Positions 32,951-42,233 are shown, counted from the stretch's first letter. The stretch is 64,000 nt of DNA from Streptomyces populi (GCF_002911015.1 NZ_KZ626872.1:1-64000), one strand, 5' to 3'. Notes: generated from the letters alone by a model not told the origin. Made by a program: numbers and translations.

Positions 32951-33253
32951 GTGCAACTGACCCCGCACGAGCAGGAGAGGCTGCTGATCCACGTGGCGGC
33001 CGATGTCGCCGAGAAGCGCCGGGCCCGCGGACTGAGACTGAACCACCCCGAGGCCGTCGCGCTGATCACGTCGCACATCCTCGAAGGCGCCCGTGACGGC
33101 CGTACCGTCGCCGAACTCATGTCCTCCGGGCGCAAGATCCTCACCCGGGACGACGTCATGACGGGCATCCCCGAGATGATCCACGACGTCCAGGTCGAGG
33201 CGACCTTCCCGGACGGCACCAAGCTGGTCACCGTCCACGACCCGATCGTCTGA
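32951..33253 (+). CDS. ureA: Urease gamma subunit
   Basis: The 100-residue gamma subunit begins VQLTPHEQERLLIHVAADVA from a GTG start. This is the standard length; the much longer open frame upstream is not used. UreA, UreB and UreC form the nickel urease that hydrolyses urea to ammonia and carbamate in the cytoplasm. It is the first gene of a compact six-gene cluster and lies 16 bases before ureB. Confidence 0.96.
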   Translation: MQLTPHEQERLLIHVAADVAEKRRARGLRLNHPEAVALITSHILEGARDGRTVAELMSSGRKILTRDDVMTGIPEMIHDVQVEATFPDGTKLVTVHDPIV

Positions 33254-33269
33254 CGGAGGGGGAAGCGCC

Positions 33270-33581
33270 GTGATTCCCGGAGAGTTCCTCTTCGCCGACG
33301 AACCCGTCGTGTTCAACGAGGGGCGCGAGGTCACCCGGCTGACCGTCCTCAACGCCGCCGACCGCCCCGTGCAGGTCGGCTCCCACTACCACTTCGCCGA
33401 GGCCAACCCCGGTCTGGACTTCGACCGCGCCGCCGCGTACGGAAAGCGGCTCGACGTCGCCGCCGGGACCGCCGTGCGCTTCGAGCCCGGGATCCCCGTC
33501 GAGGTCGGACTCGTCCCGCTCGCCGGCGCCCGCGTGGTGCCCGGACTGCGCGGGGAGACCGGGGGTGCCCTCGATGCCTGA
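33270..33581 (+). CDS. ureB: Urease beta subunit
   Basis: The 103-residue beta subunit begins MIPGEFLFADEPVVFNEGRE from a GTG behind GGAGGGGGAAG. Typical motifs are ADRPVQVGSHYHFAEANPGL and GTAVRFEPG. It helps assemble the urease trimer and shapes the nickelochaperone docking surface. Its stop lies inside the start of ureC with an eight-base overlap. Confidence 0.96.
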   Translation: MIPGEFLFADEPVVFNEGREVTRLTVLNAADRPVQVGSHYHFAEANPGLDFDRAAAYGKRLDVAAGTAVRFEPGIPVEVGLVPLAGARVVPGLRGETGGALDA

Positions 33582-35295
33582 GATCTCGCGCGCCGCGTAC
33601 GCCGACCTGTTCGGTCCGACCACCGGCGACCGCATCCGCCTCGCCGACACGGACCTGCTGATCGAGATCGAGGAGGACCGCTGCGGCGGGCCAGGACGCG
33701 CCGGCGACGAGGCGGTGTTCGGCGGGGGCAAGGTCATCCGGGAGTCCATGGGCCAGTCCCGGGCCACGCGCGCCGAGGGCACCCCGGACACGGTGATCAC
33801 CGGCGCCGTGATCGTCGACCACTGGGGGATCGTCAAGGCCGACGTCGGCATCCGCGACGGCCGGATCTCGGGCATCGGCAAGGCCGGCAACCCGGACACC
33901 ATGGACGGGGTCCACCCCGACCTGGTGATCGGTCCCGAGACCGAGATCATCGCGGGCAACGGCCGGATCCTGACCGCGGGTGCCATCGACGCGCACGTCC
34001 ACCTGATCTGTCCGGGGATCGCCGACGAGGCCCTCGCCTCCGGCGTCACCACGCTCGTCGGCGGCGGCACGGGACCCGCCGAGGGCTCCAAGGCGACCAC
34101 CGTCACCCCCGGCACCTGGCACCTGGCCCGGATGCTGGAGGCGATGGAGGGTCACCCGGTCAACTTCGGGCTGCTCGGCAAGGGCAACACCGTCTCGCAC
34201 GAGGCGATGCTCTCGCAGATCCGCGGCGGCGCGCTCGGCCTGAAGATCCACGAGGACTGGGGCTCGACGCCCGCCGCGATCGACGCCGCCCTCACCGTCG
34301 CCGACCGCACCGGCGTCCAGGTCGCCATCCACACGGACACCCTGAACGAGGCCGGGTTCGTCGCCGACACCCTCGCCGCCGTCGCCGGACGAGGCATCCA
34401 CGCGTACCACACGGAGGGCGCGGGCGGCGGGCACGCGCCGGACATCATGACCGTGGTCTCCGAGCCCCACGTCCTGCCCAGCTCGACCAACCCGACCCGG
34501 CCCTACACCGTCAACACCGCCGAGGAACACCTCGACATGCTGATGGTCTGTCACCACCTGAACCCGGCGGTTCCCGAGGACCTGGCCTTCGCCGAGTCCC
34601 GTATCCGGCCCTCCACCATCGGGGCCGAGGACATACTCCACGACCTCGGCGCCATCTCGATCATCTCCTCCGACTCCCAGGCCATGGGTCGCGTCGGCGA
34701 GGTCGTGATGCGGACCTGGCAGACCGCCCACGTGATGAAGCGCCGCCGGGGCGCCCTGCCGGGAGACGGCCGCGCCGACAACCACCGGGTACGTCGCTAT
34801 GTCGCCAAATACACGATCAACCCGGCGCTCGCGCAGGGCCTCGCCCGCGAGATCGGCTCCGTGGAGACCGGCAAACTCGCCGACCTGGTGCTGTGGGAGC
34901 CCGCGTTCTTCGGGGTCAAGCCGCACCTGGTCGTCAAGGGCGGCCAGATCGCGTACGCGCAGATGGGCGACGCCAACGCGTCCATCCCGACCCCTCAACC
35001 GGTGCTGCCCCGGCCGATGTTCGGGGCGATCGGGCGGGCCCCGGCCGCCAACTCGTTCAACTTCGTGGCGCCGCTCGCCATCGAGGACGGGCTGCCGGAG
35101 CGGCTCTCGCTGGGCAAGCGGTTCGTCGCCATCGAGTCGACGCGGGCGGTGACCAAGGCCGACATGCGCGAGAACGACGCCCGGCCCGACGTGCGGATCG
35201 ATCCCGACAGTTTCGCCGTGCACATCGACGGGGAGCTCGTCGAGGCGACTCCGGCCGCCGAACTGCCCATGGCCCAGCGTTACTTCCTCTTCTGA
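33574..35295 (+). CDS. ureC: Urease alpha (catalytic) subunit
   Basis: I use the ATG at 33574 (573 residues, the family norm) rather than the GTG three codons earlier. Nickel ligands and the active site are visible: IDAHVHLICP, the carbamylated Lys in LGLKIHEDWG, HTDTLNEAGFV, AYHTEGAGGGHAPDI, the flap Cys-His in MLMVCHHLN and the Asp in SSDSQAMGRVGE. The enzyme should be active once nickel is loaded by UreD, UreF and UreG. Confidence 0.97.
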   Translation: MPEISRAAYADLFGPTTGDRIRLADTDLLIEIEEDRCGGPGRAGDEAVFGGGKVIRESMGQSRATRAEGTPDTVITGAVIVDHWGIVKADVGIRDGRISGIGKAGNPDTMDGVHPDLVIGPETEIIAGNGRILTAGAIDAHVHLICPGIADEALASGVTTLVGGGTGPAEGSKATTVTPGTWHLARMLEAMEGHPVNFGLLGKGNTVSHEAMLSQIRGGALGLKIHEDWGSTPAAIDAALTVADRTGVQVAIHTDTLNEAGFVADTLAAVAGRGIHAYHTEGAGGGHAPDIMTVVSEPHVLPSSTNPTRPYTVNTAEEHLDMLMVCHHLNPAVPEDLAFAESRIRPSTIGAEDILHDLGAISIISSDSQAMGRVGEVVMRTWQTAHVMKRRRGALPGDGRADNHRVRRYVAKYTINPALAQGLAREIGSVETGKLADLVLWEPAFFGVKPHLVVKGGQIAYAQMGDANASIPTPQPVLPRPMFGAIGRAPAANSFNFVAPLAIEDGLPERLSLGKRFVAIESTRAVTKADMRENDARPDVRIDPDSFAVHIDGELVEATPAAELPMAQRYFLF

Positions 35296-35969
35296 TGTCC
35301 CGGGCGGCACTTCTCGTCCTGGCCGACGGCCGCTTTCCCGCCGGAGGGCACGCGCACTCCGGCGGGGCCGAGGCCGCGGTCCGGGCCGGACGGATCACCG
35401 GGGCGGCGAGCCTGGAGGACTTCTGCCGGGGGCGGCTGCACACGAGCGGGCTCGTCTCGGCCGCGCTGGCCGCGGCGGCGGCGCTCGGGGCCGACCCCGT
35501 CGCCCTGGACGCGGCCGCCGACGCCCGCACGCCCTCGCCGGCCCTGCGGGTCGCCGCGCGCCGGCTGGGCCGGCAACTCGTACGGGCGGCCAGGGCGACC
35601 TGGCCCTGCACCGAACTCGACGCGCTGGCACGCCAGTTCCCCAAGGGGGCTCATCAGCCGGTCGTGCTGGGGGTGGCGGCACGGGCCGCCGGCCTCGGGC
35701 CCGAGGACGCCGCCTACTGCTCCGTGTACGAGTGCGTCAGCGGGCCCGCGTCGGCGACGGTACGGCTGCTGAGCCTCGATCCCTTCGACGCGACGGCCGC
35801 GCTGGCCCGGCTCGCGCCGGAGCTGGACGTCGTCGCCCACGCGGCGGCGGACGCGGCGCGGCGAGCCCTCGCCGACGGTGTCGAGACGCTTCCCGCCGCT
35901 TCGGCGCCGCTGCTGGAGATCGGTGCGGAGGCGCACGCGGCCTGGCCGGTACGGCTGTTCGCGTCCTGA
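35295..35969 (+). CDS. ureF: Urease accessory protein UreF
   Basis: The 224-residue all-helical accessory protein begins MSRAALLVLADGRFPAGGHA and includes the conserved FPKGAHQPVVLGV. It links UreD to the UreG GTPase and acts as a fidelity checkpoint in nickel insertion. Its ATG overlaps the ureC stop by one base (TGATG). The gap to ureG is about 90 bases and has no terminator. Confidence 0.94.
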   Translation: MSRAALLVLADGRFPAGGHAHSGGAEAAVRAGRITGAASLEDFCRGRLHTSGLVSAALAAAAALGADPVALDAAADARTPSPALRVAARRLGRQLVRAARATWPCTELDALARQFPKGAHQPVVLGVAARAAGLGPEDAAYCSVYECVSGPASATVRLLSLDPFDATAALARLAPELDVVAHAAADAARRALADGVETLPAASAPLLEIGAEAHAAWPVRLFAS

Positions 35970-36061
35970 CGGCCGCACGCTCCCGGACCGCCGGGGACCG
36001 GCCGTCCCCCCGAGTCCCCCCACACACACGCTCACACGCCGAACGAAGTCGGAGTCGCACC

Positions 36062-36739
36062 GTGCATCTCGACCACACCCACGACGGGCCGTCCGCGGTC
36101 AGCGCCGACGCGCGTCGGCCCGACGGAAGGCGGCGTGCCCTGCGCATAGGGCTCGGTGGTCCCGTCGGTTCCGGGAAGACCGCCACCGTCGCAGCGCTCT
36201 GCCGGGCGCTGCGCGACGAACTGTCCCTCGCCGTCGTCACCAACGACATCTACACCCGTGAGGACGCCGAGTTCCTGCTGCGGGAGGCCGTACTGCCACC
36301 CGAGCGGATCACCGCCGTCGAGACCGGCGCCTGCCCGCACACCGCGATCCGGGACGACATCTCCGCCAACCTCGAAGCGGTCGAGGACCTGGAGGACGAG
36401 ACCGGGCCACTGGACCTGATCCTCGTGGAGTCCGGCGGTGACAACCTCACCGCGACCTTCTCCAGGGGACTCGTCGACGCGCAGATCTTCGTGATCGACG
36501 TCGCGGGCGGGGACGACATCCCGCGCAAGGGCGGACCCGGTGTCACGACGGCCGACCTGCTCGTCGTGAACAAGACCGATCTCGCACCGTACGTGGGTTC
36601 CGACCTGGAGCGGATGGCGGCCGACGCCGAGGCGCAGCGGGCCGGACTCCCGGTGGTGTTCCAGTCGTTGCGCACCGGGAGCGGTGTCACGGCGGTCGCC
36701 GGCTGGGTGCGGGAACGGCTCGCGGCGTGGACGGCGTGA
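36062..36739 (+). CDS. ureG: Urease accessory GTPase UreG
   Basis: The 225-residue SIMIBI GTPase has P-loop GGPVGSGKTA near residue 35, NDIYTREDAEF, the metal-binding CPH in TGACPHTAIRDD, ILVESGGDNLTATFS and the specificity motif VVNKTDLAP. A His/Asp-rich leader (HLDHTHDG) precedes the GTPase core and could help bind nickel in the absence of UreE. The start is GTG at 36062. It overlaps ureD by 13 bases. Confidence 0.95.
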   Translation: MHLDHTHDGPSAVSADARRPDGRRRALRIGLGGPVGSGKTATVAALCRALRDELSLAVVTNDIYTREDAEFLLREAVLPPERITAVETGACPHTAIRDDISANLEAVEDLEDETGPLDLILVESGGDNLTATFSRGLVDAQIFVIDVAGGDDIPRKGGPGVTTADLLVVNKTDLAPYVGSDLERMAADAEAQRAGLPVVFQSLRTGSGVTAVAGWVRERLAAWTA

Positions 36740-37494
36740 CGACGGCGGGAGTCCGCGCCACCGCGCGGATCGAGGCCGGGGACGACGGCCGGGGCGGGAC
36801 CTCGCTGCCGGTGCTGGAGGGGCAGGGCCCGCTCGCCCTGCGCCGGGTCCGGGGCGGCGGGTCCGAGGCGCGTGTGATGCTGGTCGGGGCGATGAGCGGC
36901 CCGCTCGGCGGTGATCACCTCACCGTCGAGGCCCGGGTCGGGCCGGGCGCGCGGCTGCGGGGCGGCTCGGCCGCCGCCACCATCGCGCTGCCCGGACAAA
37001 CCAAGGGCGAGGCCCGCTACGACGTACGCCTCGACGTCGCCGACGGAGGCGAACTGTGCTGGCTGCCGGAACAGTTGATCTCCGCCGGCGGCAGCGAGCT
37101 GTCCGTCTCCGTGCGCGTCGGGCTCATGGGAGGCGCCCGGCTCGTCCTCCGGGAGGAGCAGGTGCTCGGGCGCGTGGGAGAGGAACCCGGGCGGCTCACC
37201 AGCCGTCTCACCGTGCGGCGCGACGGACGGCCCCTGCTCGACCAGGAGCTGGCCTGCGGTCCGGGAGCGCCCGGTGGCTGGGACGGTCCCGCCGTCCTCG
37301 CGGGCCATCGGGCGCTCGGGCAACTGATCGTCGTGCGACCGGAGTTCGAGAGGGAGATGCCGGCGGCGCGACCGTTCGGAGAGTACGCCGCGCTCACCCC
37401 GCTCGCCGGACCCGCCGTGCTCGTGACGGCGCTGGCCCCCGACGCGCTGCTGCTGCGACGCGTGCTGGACAATGCGCTGGGCGATCTCACGTGA
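36727..37494 (+). CDS. ureD: Urease accessory protein UreD
   Basis: UreD (also called UreH) is the scaffold that contacts apo-urease and receives nickel from UreG. The 255-residue product begins at a GTG within ureG. Conserved features include MLVGAMSGPLGGDHLTVEA, LCWLPEQLISAGGSEL and the late RVLDNALGDLT. It ends the cluster; no ureE or nickel transporter follows. Confidence 0.92.
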   Translation: MDGVTTAGVRATARIEAGDDGRGGTSLPVLEGQGPLALRRVRGGGSEARVMLVGAMSGPLGGDHLTVEARVGPGARLRGGSAAATIALPGQTKGEARYDVRLDVADGGELCWLPEQLISAGGSELSVSVRVGLMGGARLVLREEQVLGRVGEEPGRLTSRLTVRRDGRPLLDQELACGPGAPGGWDGPAVLAGHRALGQLIVVRPEFEREMPAARPFGEYAALTPLAGPAVLVTALAPDALLLRRVLDNALGDLT

Positions 37495-37577
37495 CGTCAA
37501 CTATGTTTCCGGGAAGGCTGATTCACATCAGGTTCACCGCTCACCGGAACACGGCGTACCGGCTATCGGATTGGTAA

Positions 37578-37600
37578 AGAACACCGGTCACGTCTGTTCT
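37578..37600. promoter_or_regulatory. AGAACA inverted repeat before secreted hydrolase
   Basis: AGAACA (37578-37583) and TGTTCT (37595-37600) are exact complements 11 bases apart, about 63 bases upstream of the TTG start. The spacing fits a dimeric repressor or activator site. Confidence 0.45.
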
Positions 37601-37624
37601 CAGGGACCTCACAGCCGAAAGGAT

Positions 37625-37653
37625 CCCCGTACCAATCACCATGAGGTACGGGG
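37625..37653 (+). promoter_or_regulatory. Hairpin covering the ribosome-binding site
   Basis: CCCCGTACC (37625-37633) pairs perfectly with GGTACGGGG (37645-37653) around an 11-base loop. The right arm includes the first bases of the ribosome-binding site GGGGAGG (37650-37656) used for the TTG at 37663. Folding would hide the site, so this may be a translational control element. Confidence 0.55.
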
Positions 37654-37662
37654 AGGTCACAC

Positions 37663-39267
37663 TTGAGGTCCAAGAGACCGACGAAACGGGTGGCGGCGTT
37701 CGGTTCGGCCGGAGTGCTCGTCACGGCGACCCTGATAGCCGGCGCCGTCGCGGCGCCGGCGGCCACCGCCGACTCGCTGTACGGCCACGGGCAGAGCCGT
37801 GAGCAGCGCGGAGCGGCCGTCGCCGCCGAGCGGGCCGCCAAGGCCGGGATCGACTGGCAGGACTGCCCGGCCGACTGGGGCTTCGAGAAGCCGATCCAGT
37901 GCGGCTGGGTGAGCGTGCCGCTGGACTACGCGCACCCCTACGGCAAGCAGCTCAAGCTGGCCGTCGACCGCATCGGGAACACCGGCACCAAGGAGGAGCG
38001 CCAGGGCGCGCTCGTCTACAACCCGGGCGGTCCCGGCGGCTCCGGCATGCGCTTCCCGCGCCGTGTCACCACCAAGAGCCCCCTGTGGGCGAACACCGCC
38101 AAGGCGTACGACTTCGTGGGCTTCGACCCGCGCGGCGTCGGCCACTCGGCGCCCATCTCCTGCATCGACCCGCAGGAGTTCGTCAAGGCGCCCAAGGCGG
38201 ACCCGGTCCCGGACTCCGAGGCCGACAAGCGGGCCCAGCGCAAGCTGGCCGCGGAGTACGCCGACGGCTGCGCCGAGCGCAGCGGCAAGGCCGTGCTGGC
38301 GCAGATGACCACGCCCAACACGGCACGCGACCTCGACGTCATCCGGGCCGCGCTCGGCGAGAAGAAGCTCAACTACCTGGGCGTCTCCTACGGCACGTAC
38401 CTCGGAGCCGTCTACGGCACGCTCTTCCCGGGGCACGTGCGCCGCATGATCGTCGACAGCGTCGTCAACCCGTCGCGCGACAACATCTGGTACCAGGCCA
38501 ACCTGGAGCAGGACATCGCCTTCGAGGGCCGCTGGAAGGACTGGGAGGACTGGGTCGCCAAGAACGACGCGTCCTTCCACCTCGGTGACACCCGCGCCAA
38601 GGTGCAGGACCAGTGGCTGAAGCTGCGCGCCGCCGCGAAGAAGAGCCCGCTGGGCGGTGTCGTCGGCCCCGCCGAGCTGATCTCCTTCTTCCAGAGCGCC
38701 CCGTACTACGACTCCTCGTGGGTGCCGGTCGCCTCGGTGTTCAGCAAGTACGTCGCCGGTGACACCCAGGCGCTGGTCGACGCCGCGTCCCCCGACCTGT
38801 CGGACACGGCGGGCAACATCTCCTCGGAGAACGGCAACGCCGTGTACACGGCCGTCGAGTGCACCGACGCGCAGTGGCCCACCAGCTGGAAGAGGTGGGA
38901 CCGGGACAACACGTGGCTCCACAAGGACTACCCGTTCATGACGTGGGCCAACGCGTGGATGAACCTGCCGTGCGCCACCTGGCCGGTCAAGCAGCAGACC
39001 CCGGTGAACGTGAAGACCGGCAAGGGTCTGCCGGCCGTCCTGATCGTGCAGTCCACCAACGACGCCGCCACGCCTTACGCCGGCGCCGTCGAACTGCACA
39101 AGCGGTTCAAGGGCTCCCGTCTGATCACCGAGCAGGGCGCGGGCTCCCACGGTGTGACCGGTCTGGTCAACCCGTGCATCAACGAGCGGGTGGACTCCTA
39201 CCTGCTCACCGGCAAGACGGACGCCGCCGACGTGACGTGCACCCCGCACGCCACTCCGAAGCCGTAG
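37663..39267 (+). CDS. Secreted tripeptidyl-aminopeptidase-like alpha/beta hydrolase
   Basis: The 534-residue protein resembles the Streptomyces Tap/Slp peptidases, which release tripeptides or process secreted proteins. A signal peptide spans about 1-36 (KRVAAFGSAGVLVTATLIAG, then AATA cleavage). The catalytic triad is the Ser in GVSYGTYLG near 244, the Asp in STNDAATP and the His in GAGSHG near 504. NPGGPGGSG is the oxyanion region. There is no lipobox, so it is exported free. The start is TTG behind GGGGAGGTCACAC; an ATG at 37641 is out of frame. Confidence 0.92.
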   Translation: MRSKRPTKRVAAFGSAGVLVTATLIAGAVAAPAATADSLYGHGQSREQRGAAVAAERAAKAGIDWQDCPADWGFEKPIQCGWVSVPLDYAHPYGKQLKLAVDRIGNTGTKEERQGALVYNPGGPGGSGMRFPRRVTTKSPLWANTAKAYDFVGFDPRGVGHSAPISCIDPQEFVKAPKADPVPDSEADKRAQRKLAAEYADGCAERSGKAVLAQMTTPNTARDLDVIRAALGEKKLNYLGVSYGTYLGAVYGTLFPGHVRRMIVDSVVNPSRDNIWYQANLEQDIAFEGRWKDWEDWVAKNDASFHLGDTRAKVQDQWLKLRAAAKKSPLGGVVGPAELISFFQSAPYYDSSWVPVASVFSKYVAGDTQALVDAASPDLSDTAGNISSENGNAVYTAVECTDAQWPTSWKRWDRDNTWLHKDYPFMTWANAWMNLPCATWPVKQQTPVNVKTGKGLPAVLIVQSTNDAATPYAGAVELHKRFKGSRLITEQGAGSHGVTGLVNPCINERVDSYLLTGKTDAADVTCTPHATPKP

Positions 39268-39281
39268 TCCCGACAGCACGA

Positions 39282-39309
39282 GGGGCGGCCGGTCCATCCC
39301 GGCCGCCCC
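39282..39309. terminator. Terminator of secreted hydrolase gene
   Basis: GGGGCGGCCGG (39282-39292) pairs perfectly with CCGGCCGCCCC (39299-39309) around TCCATC, 14 bases after the hydrolase stop and before the convergent acyltransferase gene. Confidence 0.75.
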
Positions 39310-39347
39310 CTTCGCCGTGCGCGGTGCGCGTGCCCGTGCCGACCGCG

Positions 39348-40073
39348 TCAACTCATCGGCATCCGGGGGAACCTGCGCCCCGACTCGGCCTTCGCCGCGG
39401 CCTCCTCGGCCTTGACGACGGCCGCGTACCGGTCGACGTACTCCTGCTCGGACAGAGCGAGGATCGCGTACATGATCTCGTCGGTGATGGCGCGCAGGAC
39501 GGCCTTCTCGCCCTCCATCCCGGCATAGCGCGAGAAGTCGAGGGGCTTGCCGAACCGGATCGTCACGGGATGGATCCGCGGGAGCTTCCGGCCCGGGGGC
39601 TGGGCCTCGAAGGTGCCGATCATCGCGCAGGGGATCACCGGGGCCTGGGCCCGCAGGGCCATCACCGCGACGCCGACCTTGCCCTTGTAGAGCCGCCCGT
39701 CGTGCGAACGGGTGCCCTCGGGGTAGATGCCGAGCAGCTCGTCCTTGCGCAGCACTCCGAGCCCCTCGTGGATCGCGGCCTGCCCCGCCTCCTTGCCGGA
39801 ACGGTCCACCGGGATCTGCCCGATGCTGCGGAAGAAGGCGGCCGTCAGCCGCCCCTTGACGCCCGGACCGGTGAAGTACTCGGCCTTCGCGAGGAAGGTG
39901 ATCCGGCGCTTCAGGATGGCCGGCATCAGGAAGTGGTCCGCGAAGGACAGATGGTTGCCCGCCACGATGGCGGCACCCGACGACGGTATGTGCTCAAGGC
40001 CCTCGATCCGAGGCCGGAAGACCAGCCTCAACAGCGGACCCAGAAGCACATATTTGAGCACGTGATAGAACAC
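39348..40073 (-). CDS. PlsC-type 1-acylglycerol-3-phosphate acyltransferase
   Basis: The 241-residue protein has a single LPLAT domain. The catalytic motif is NHLSFADHF (NHx4D) near residue 40, the acceptor-binding motif YPEGTRSHDGRLYKGK near 117, and a short hydrophobic N-terminal segment attaches it to the membrane. It should acylate lysophosphatidate or a related acceptor in phospholipid synthesis. The start is GTG behind AAGAGGAG. Confidence 0.9.
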   Translation of the reverse strand: MFYHVLKYVLLGPLLRLVFRPRIEGLEHIPSSGAAIVAGNHLSFADHFLMPAILKRRITFLAKAEYFTGPGVKGRLTAAFFRSIGQIPVDRSGKEAGQAAIHEGLGVLRKDELLGIYPEGTRSHDGRLYKGKVGVAVMALRAQAPVIPCAMIGTFEAQPPGRKLPRIHPVTIRFGKPLDFSRYAGMEGEKAVLRAITDEIMYAILALSEQEYVDRYAAVVKAEEAAAKAESGRRFPRMPMS

Positions 40074-40173
40074 TGGGGCACTCCTCTTTTCCCCTGGGGA
40101 GCGATCAGTGTAGGCGCGGCCGTCGTCGGGCGTAACCGCTGCGGTGTCACTCTCTGTGGCCTCTTGGCCGGTA

Positions 40174-41424
40174 TCAGACCCCTCGCGTCAGAACTTTCTC
40201 CAGGGACCCGAGAGCCGACAGGAGTTCCTCGGCCGTGATGGTGAGCGGCGGTGCCAGCCGGATGGTCGAGCCGTGGGTGTCCTTGACCAGAATCCCCTCG
40301 TCCATCAGGCCCTGGCTGATCTCCCGGCCCGTGCCGATGGACGGGTCGATGTCGACGCCCGCCCACAGCCCCCGGGAGCGGAAGCCCTCGACGCCCCGGC
40401 CCACCAGGGCCGCGAGCCCGTCCCGCAGCACCACGCCGAGCTCGGCGGCCCGGCGCTGGTACTCACCGGTCTCCAGCAGGCCCACGACCGCCGAGCCGAC
40501 GGCCGCGGCCAGCGGGTTGCCGCCGAACGTCGAACCGTGCTCACCCGGACGCAGCACGCTCAGCACGTCCCGGCGTCCGACGACCGCGGAGACGGGCACG
40601 ATGCCGCCGCCGAGCGCCTTGCCGAGCAGCAGCAGGTCGGGAACGACCGACTCGTGCTCCACCGCCAGGGTGGTGCCGGTGCGGCCGAGGCCGGACTGGA
40701 TCTCGTCCGCGACGAACAGGCAGCCGGCCCGGCGGGTGAGCTCGCGGACCCCGGCGAGATAGCCGTCGTCCGGAATGATCACACCGGCCTCGCCCTGGAC
40801 GGGCTCGATCAGCACCGCGGCCGTCGTCTCGTCGATCGCCGCCTCGAGCGCGGCGAGGTCGTTGTACGGCACGACCCGGAAGCCGGGCGTGAAGGGGCCG
40901 AAGCCCTCGCGGGCGCTCTCGTCGGTGGAGAAACTGACGATCGTGGTCGTACGGCCGTGGAAGTTGCCGGCCGCCACCACGATCGTGGCCCGGCCGGGCT
41001 CGACGCCCTTCACCTCGTACGCCCATTTGCGGGCCACCTTGACGGCGCTCTCCACCGCCTCGGCGCCCGTGTTCATCGGCAGGACCATGTCCAGGCCCGT
41101 CAGGGCGGCCAGGGACTCGGCGAACCCGGCCAGCTGGTCGTTGTGGAAGGCCCGCGAGGTCAGGGTGAGCCGGTCCAGCTGGCGGTGCGCCGCCTCGATC
41201 AGCACCGGGTTGCGGTGGCCGAAGTTGAGGGCCGAGTAGCCCGCCAGCATGTCGAGGTAGCGGCGCCCCTCGACGTCCTCGACCCAGGTGCCCTCGGCGC
41301 GCGCGACGACCACGGGCAGCGGGTGGTAGTTGTGCGCCAGGACGGGTTCCTCGGCCCGGATCAGTTCCTCGGAGCTGCGTGCGTCGGCGCCGGCGGACGT
41401 GGTGGCGCGGGCGGGAGCGGTCAT
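40174..41424 (-). CDS. rocD: Ornithine aminotransferase
   Basis: This PLP enzyme transfers the delta-amino group of ornithine to 2-oxoglutarate, giving glutamate semialdehyde and leading to proline or glutamate. The ATG at 41424 gives 416 residues. Motifs are YLDMLAGYSALNFGHRNP, the PLP phosphate region NTGAEAVESAVK, LFVADEIQSGLGRTG and the Schiff-base Lys in LLLGKALGGG. Its ATG overlaps the stop of the dimethylargininase gene (ATGA), so the two enzymes are made together. Confidence 0.95.
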   Translation of the reverse strand: MTAPARATTSAGADARSSEELIRAEEPVLAHNYHPLPVVVARAEGTWVEDVEGRRYLDMLAGYSALNFGHRNPVLIEAAHRQLDRLTLTSRAFHNDQLAGFAESLAALTGLDMVLPMNTGAEAVESAVKVARKWAYEVKGVEPGRATIVVAAGNFHGRTTTIVSFSTDESAREGFGPFTPGFRVVPYNDLAALEAAIDETTAAVLIEPVQGEAGVIIPDDGYLAGVRELTRRAGCLFVADEIQSGLGRTGTTLAVEHESVVPDLLLLGKALGGGIVPVSAVVGRRDVLSVLRPGEHGSTFGGNPLAAAVGSAVVGLLETGEYQRRAAELGVVLRDGLAALVGRGVEGFRSRGLWAGVDIDPSIGTGREISQGLMDEGILVKDTHGSTIRLAPPLTITAEELLSALGSLEKVLTRGV

Positions 41425-42233
41425 GAACGGATCTCCTGTGTGCAGCACTTGATGCCGCCGCCGGCCTTGTGGAACTCCGACAGGTCGACGGGGACGGGGA
41501 CGTAGCCGTGGGTCACGAGCTGGTCGGCGAGGGCCTCGGCGCGTGGCGCGATGAAGACGTGGCGCCCGTCCGAGACGGAGTTGAGGCCGAAGGCGAGGGC
41601 GTCCTCACGGGTGGCGAGCACCGCGTCCGGGAACAGCCGGCGGAGCACCTCGCGGCTGCCGGGCGAGAACGCCTCCGGGTAGTACGCGATGTTGTCGTCG
41701 TCGAGGACGAACAGCGCGGTGTCCAGGTGGTAGAAGTGCGGGTCCACCAGGCGCAGTCCGATCACCGGGACGCCGAAGAACTCCTGGACCTCGCGATGGG
41801 CCTCGGGCGTGGTGCGAAAACCCGTGCCCGCGAGGACGAAGCGGCGCGTCGGGACGAGATCGCCCTCGCCCTCGCACACCGACTCGGGGCGGTAGACGTC
41901 GAAACCGGCCGTCTTGAACCAGGTCTCGTACGCGGTGGACTCGGGACGGCGCTCCGGTGCGTGGAAGGAGGAGCCGAAGACACGGCCCTCCAGGACGAGC
42001 GCGCAGTTCGCGGCGAAGACCATGTCGGGAAGCCCCGCGACCGGCTCGACGGAGTCGACGGTGTGACCGTGCGCGCGATAGGCGCTGATCAGCGCCTGCC
42101 ATTGGGCGAGCGCGAGCTCGACGTCCACAGGGGTGTCGGGACGCATCCAGGGGTTGATCGCGTACTGCACGGCGAAGTGTCTGGGTTCGCAGACGAGAAA
42201 GCGCCGGGGGCGCGGCACACGGCTTTCGGACAC
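41421..42233 (-). CDS. ddaH: Dimethylargininase (DDAH-family hydrolase)
   Basis: The 270-residue amidinotransferase-fold protein hydrolyses N-omega-methylated arginine or possibly arginine itself to citrulline. Residues in place include NPWM, the acidic substrate clamp GLPDMVFAANCA, His169 in HFYHLDTAL and the nucleophile Cys in GGGIKCCTQE (Cys263/264). It lies between an Lrp-type regulator and rocD on one strand. This supports a role in arginine/ornithine catabolism. Confidence 0.92.
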   Translation of the reverse strand: MSESRVPRPRRFLVCEPRHFAVQYAINPWMRPDTPVDVELALAQWQALISAYRAHGHTVDSVEPVAGLPDMVFAANCALVLEGRVFGSSFHAPERRPESTAYETWFKTAGFDVYRPESVCEGEGDLVPTRRFVLAGTGFRTTPEAHREVQEFFGVPVIGLRLVDPHFYHLDTALFVLDDDNIAYYPEAFSPGSREVLRRLFPDAVLATREDALAFGLNSVSDGRHVFIAPRAEALADQLVTHGYVPVPVDLSEFHKAGGGIKCCTQEIRS

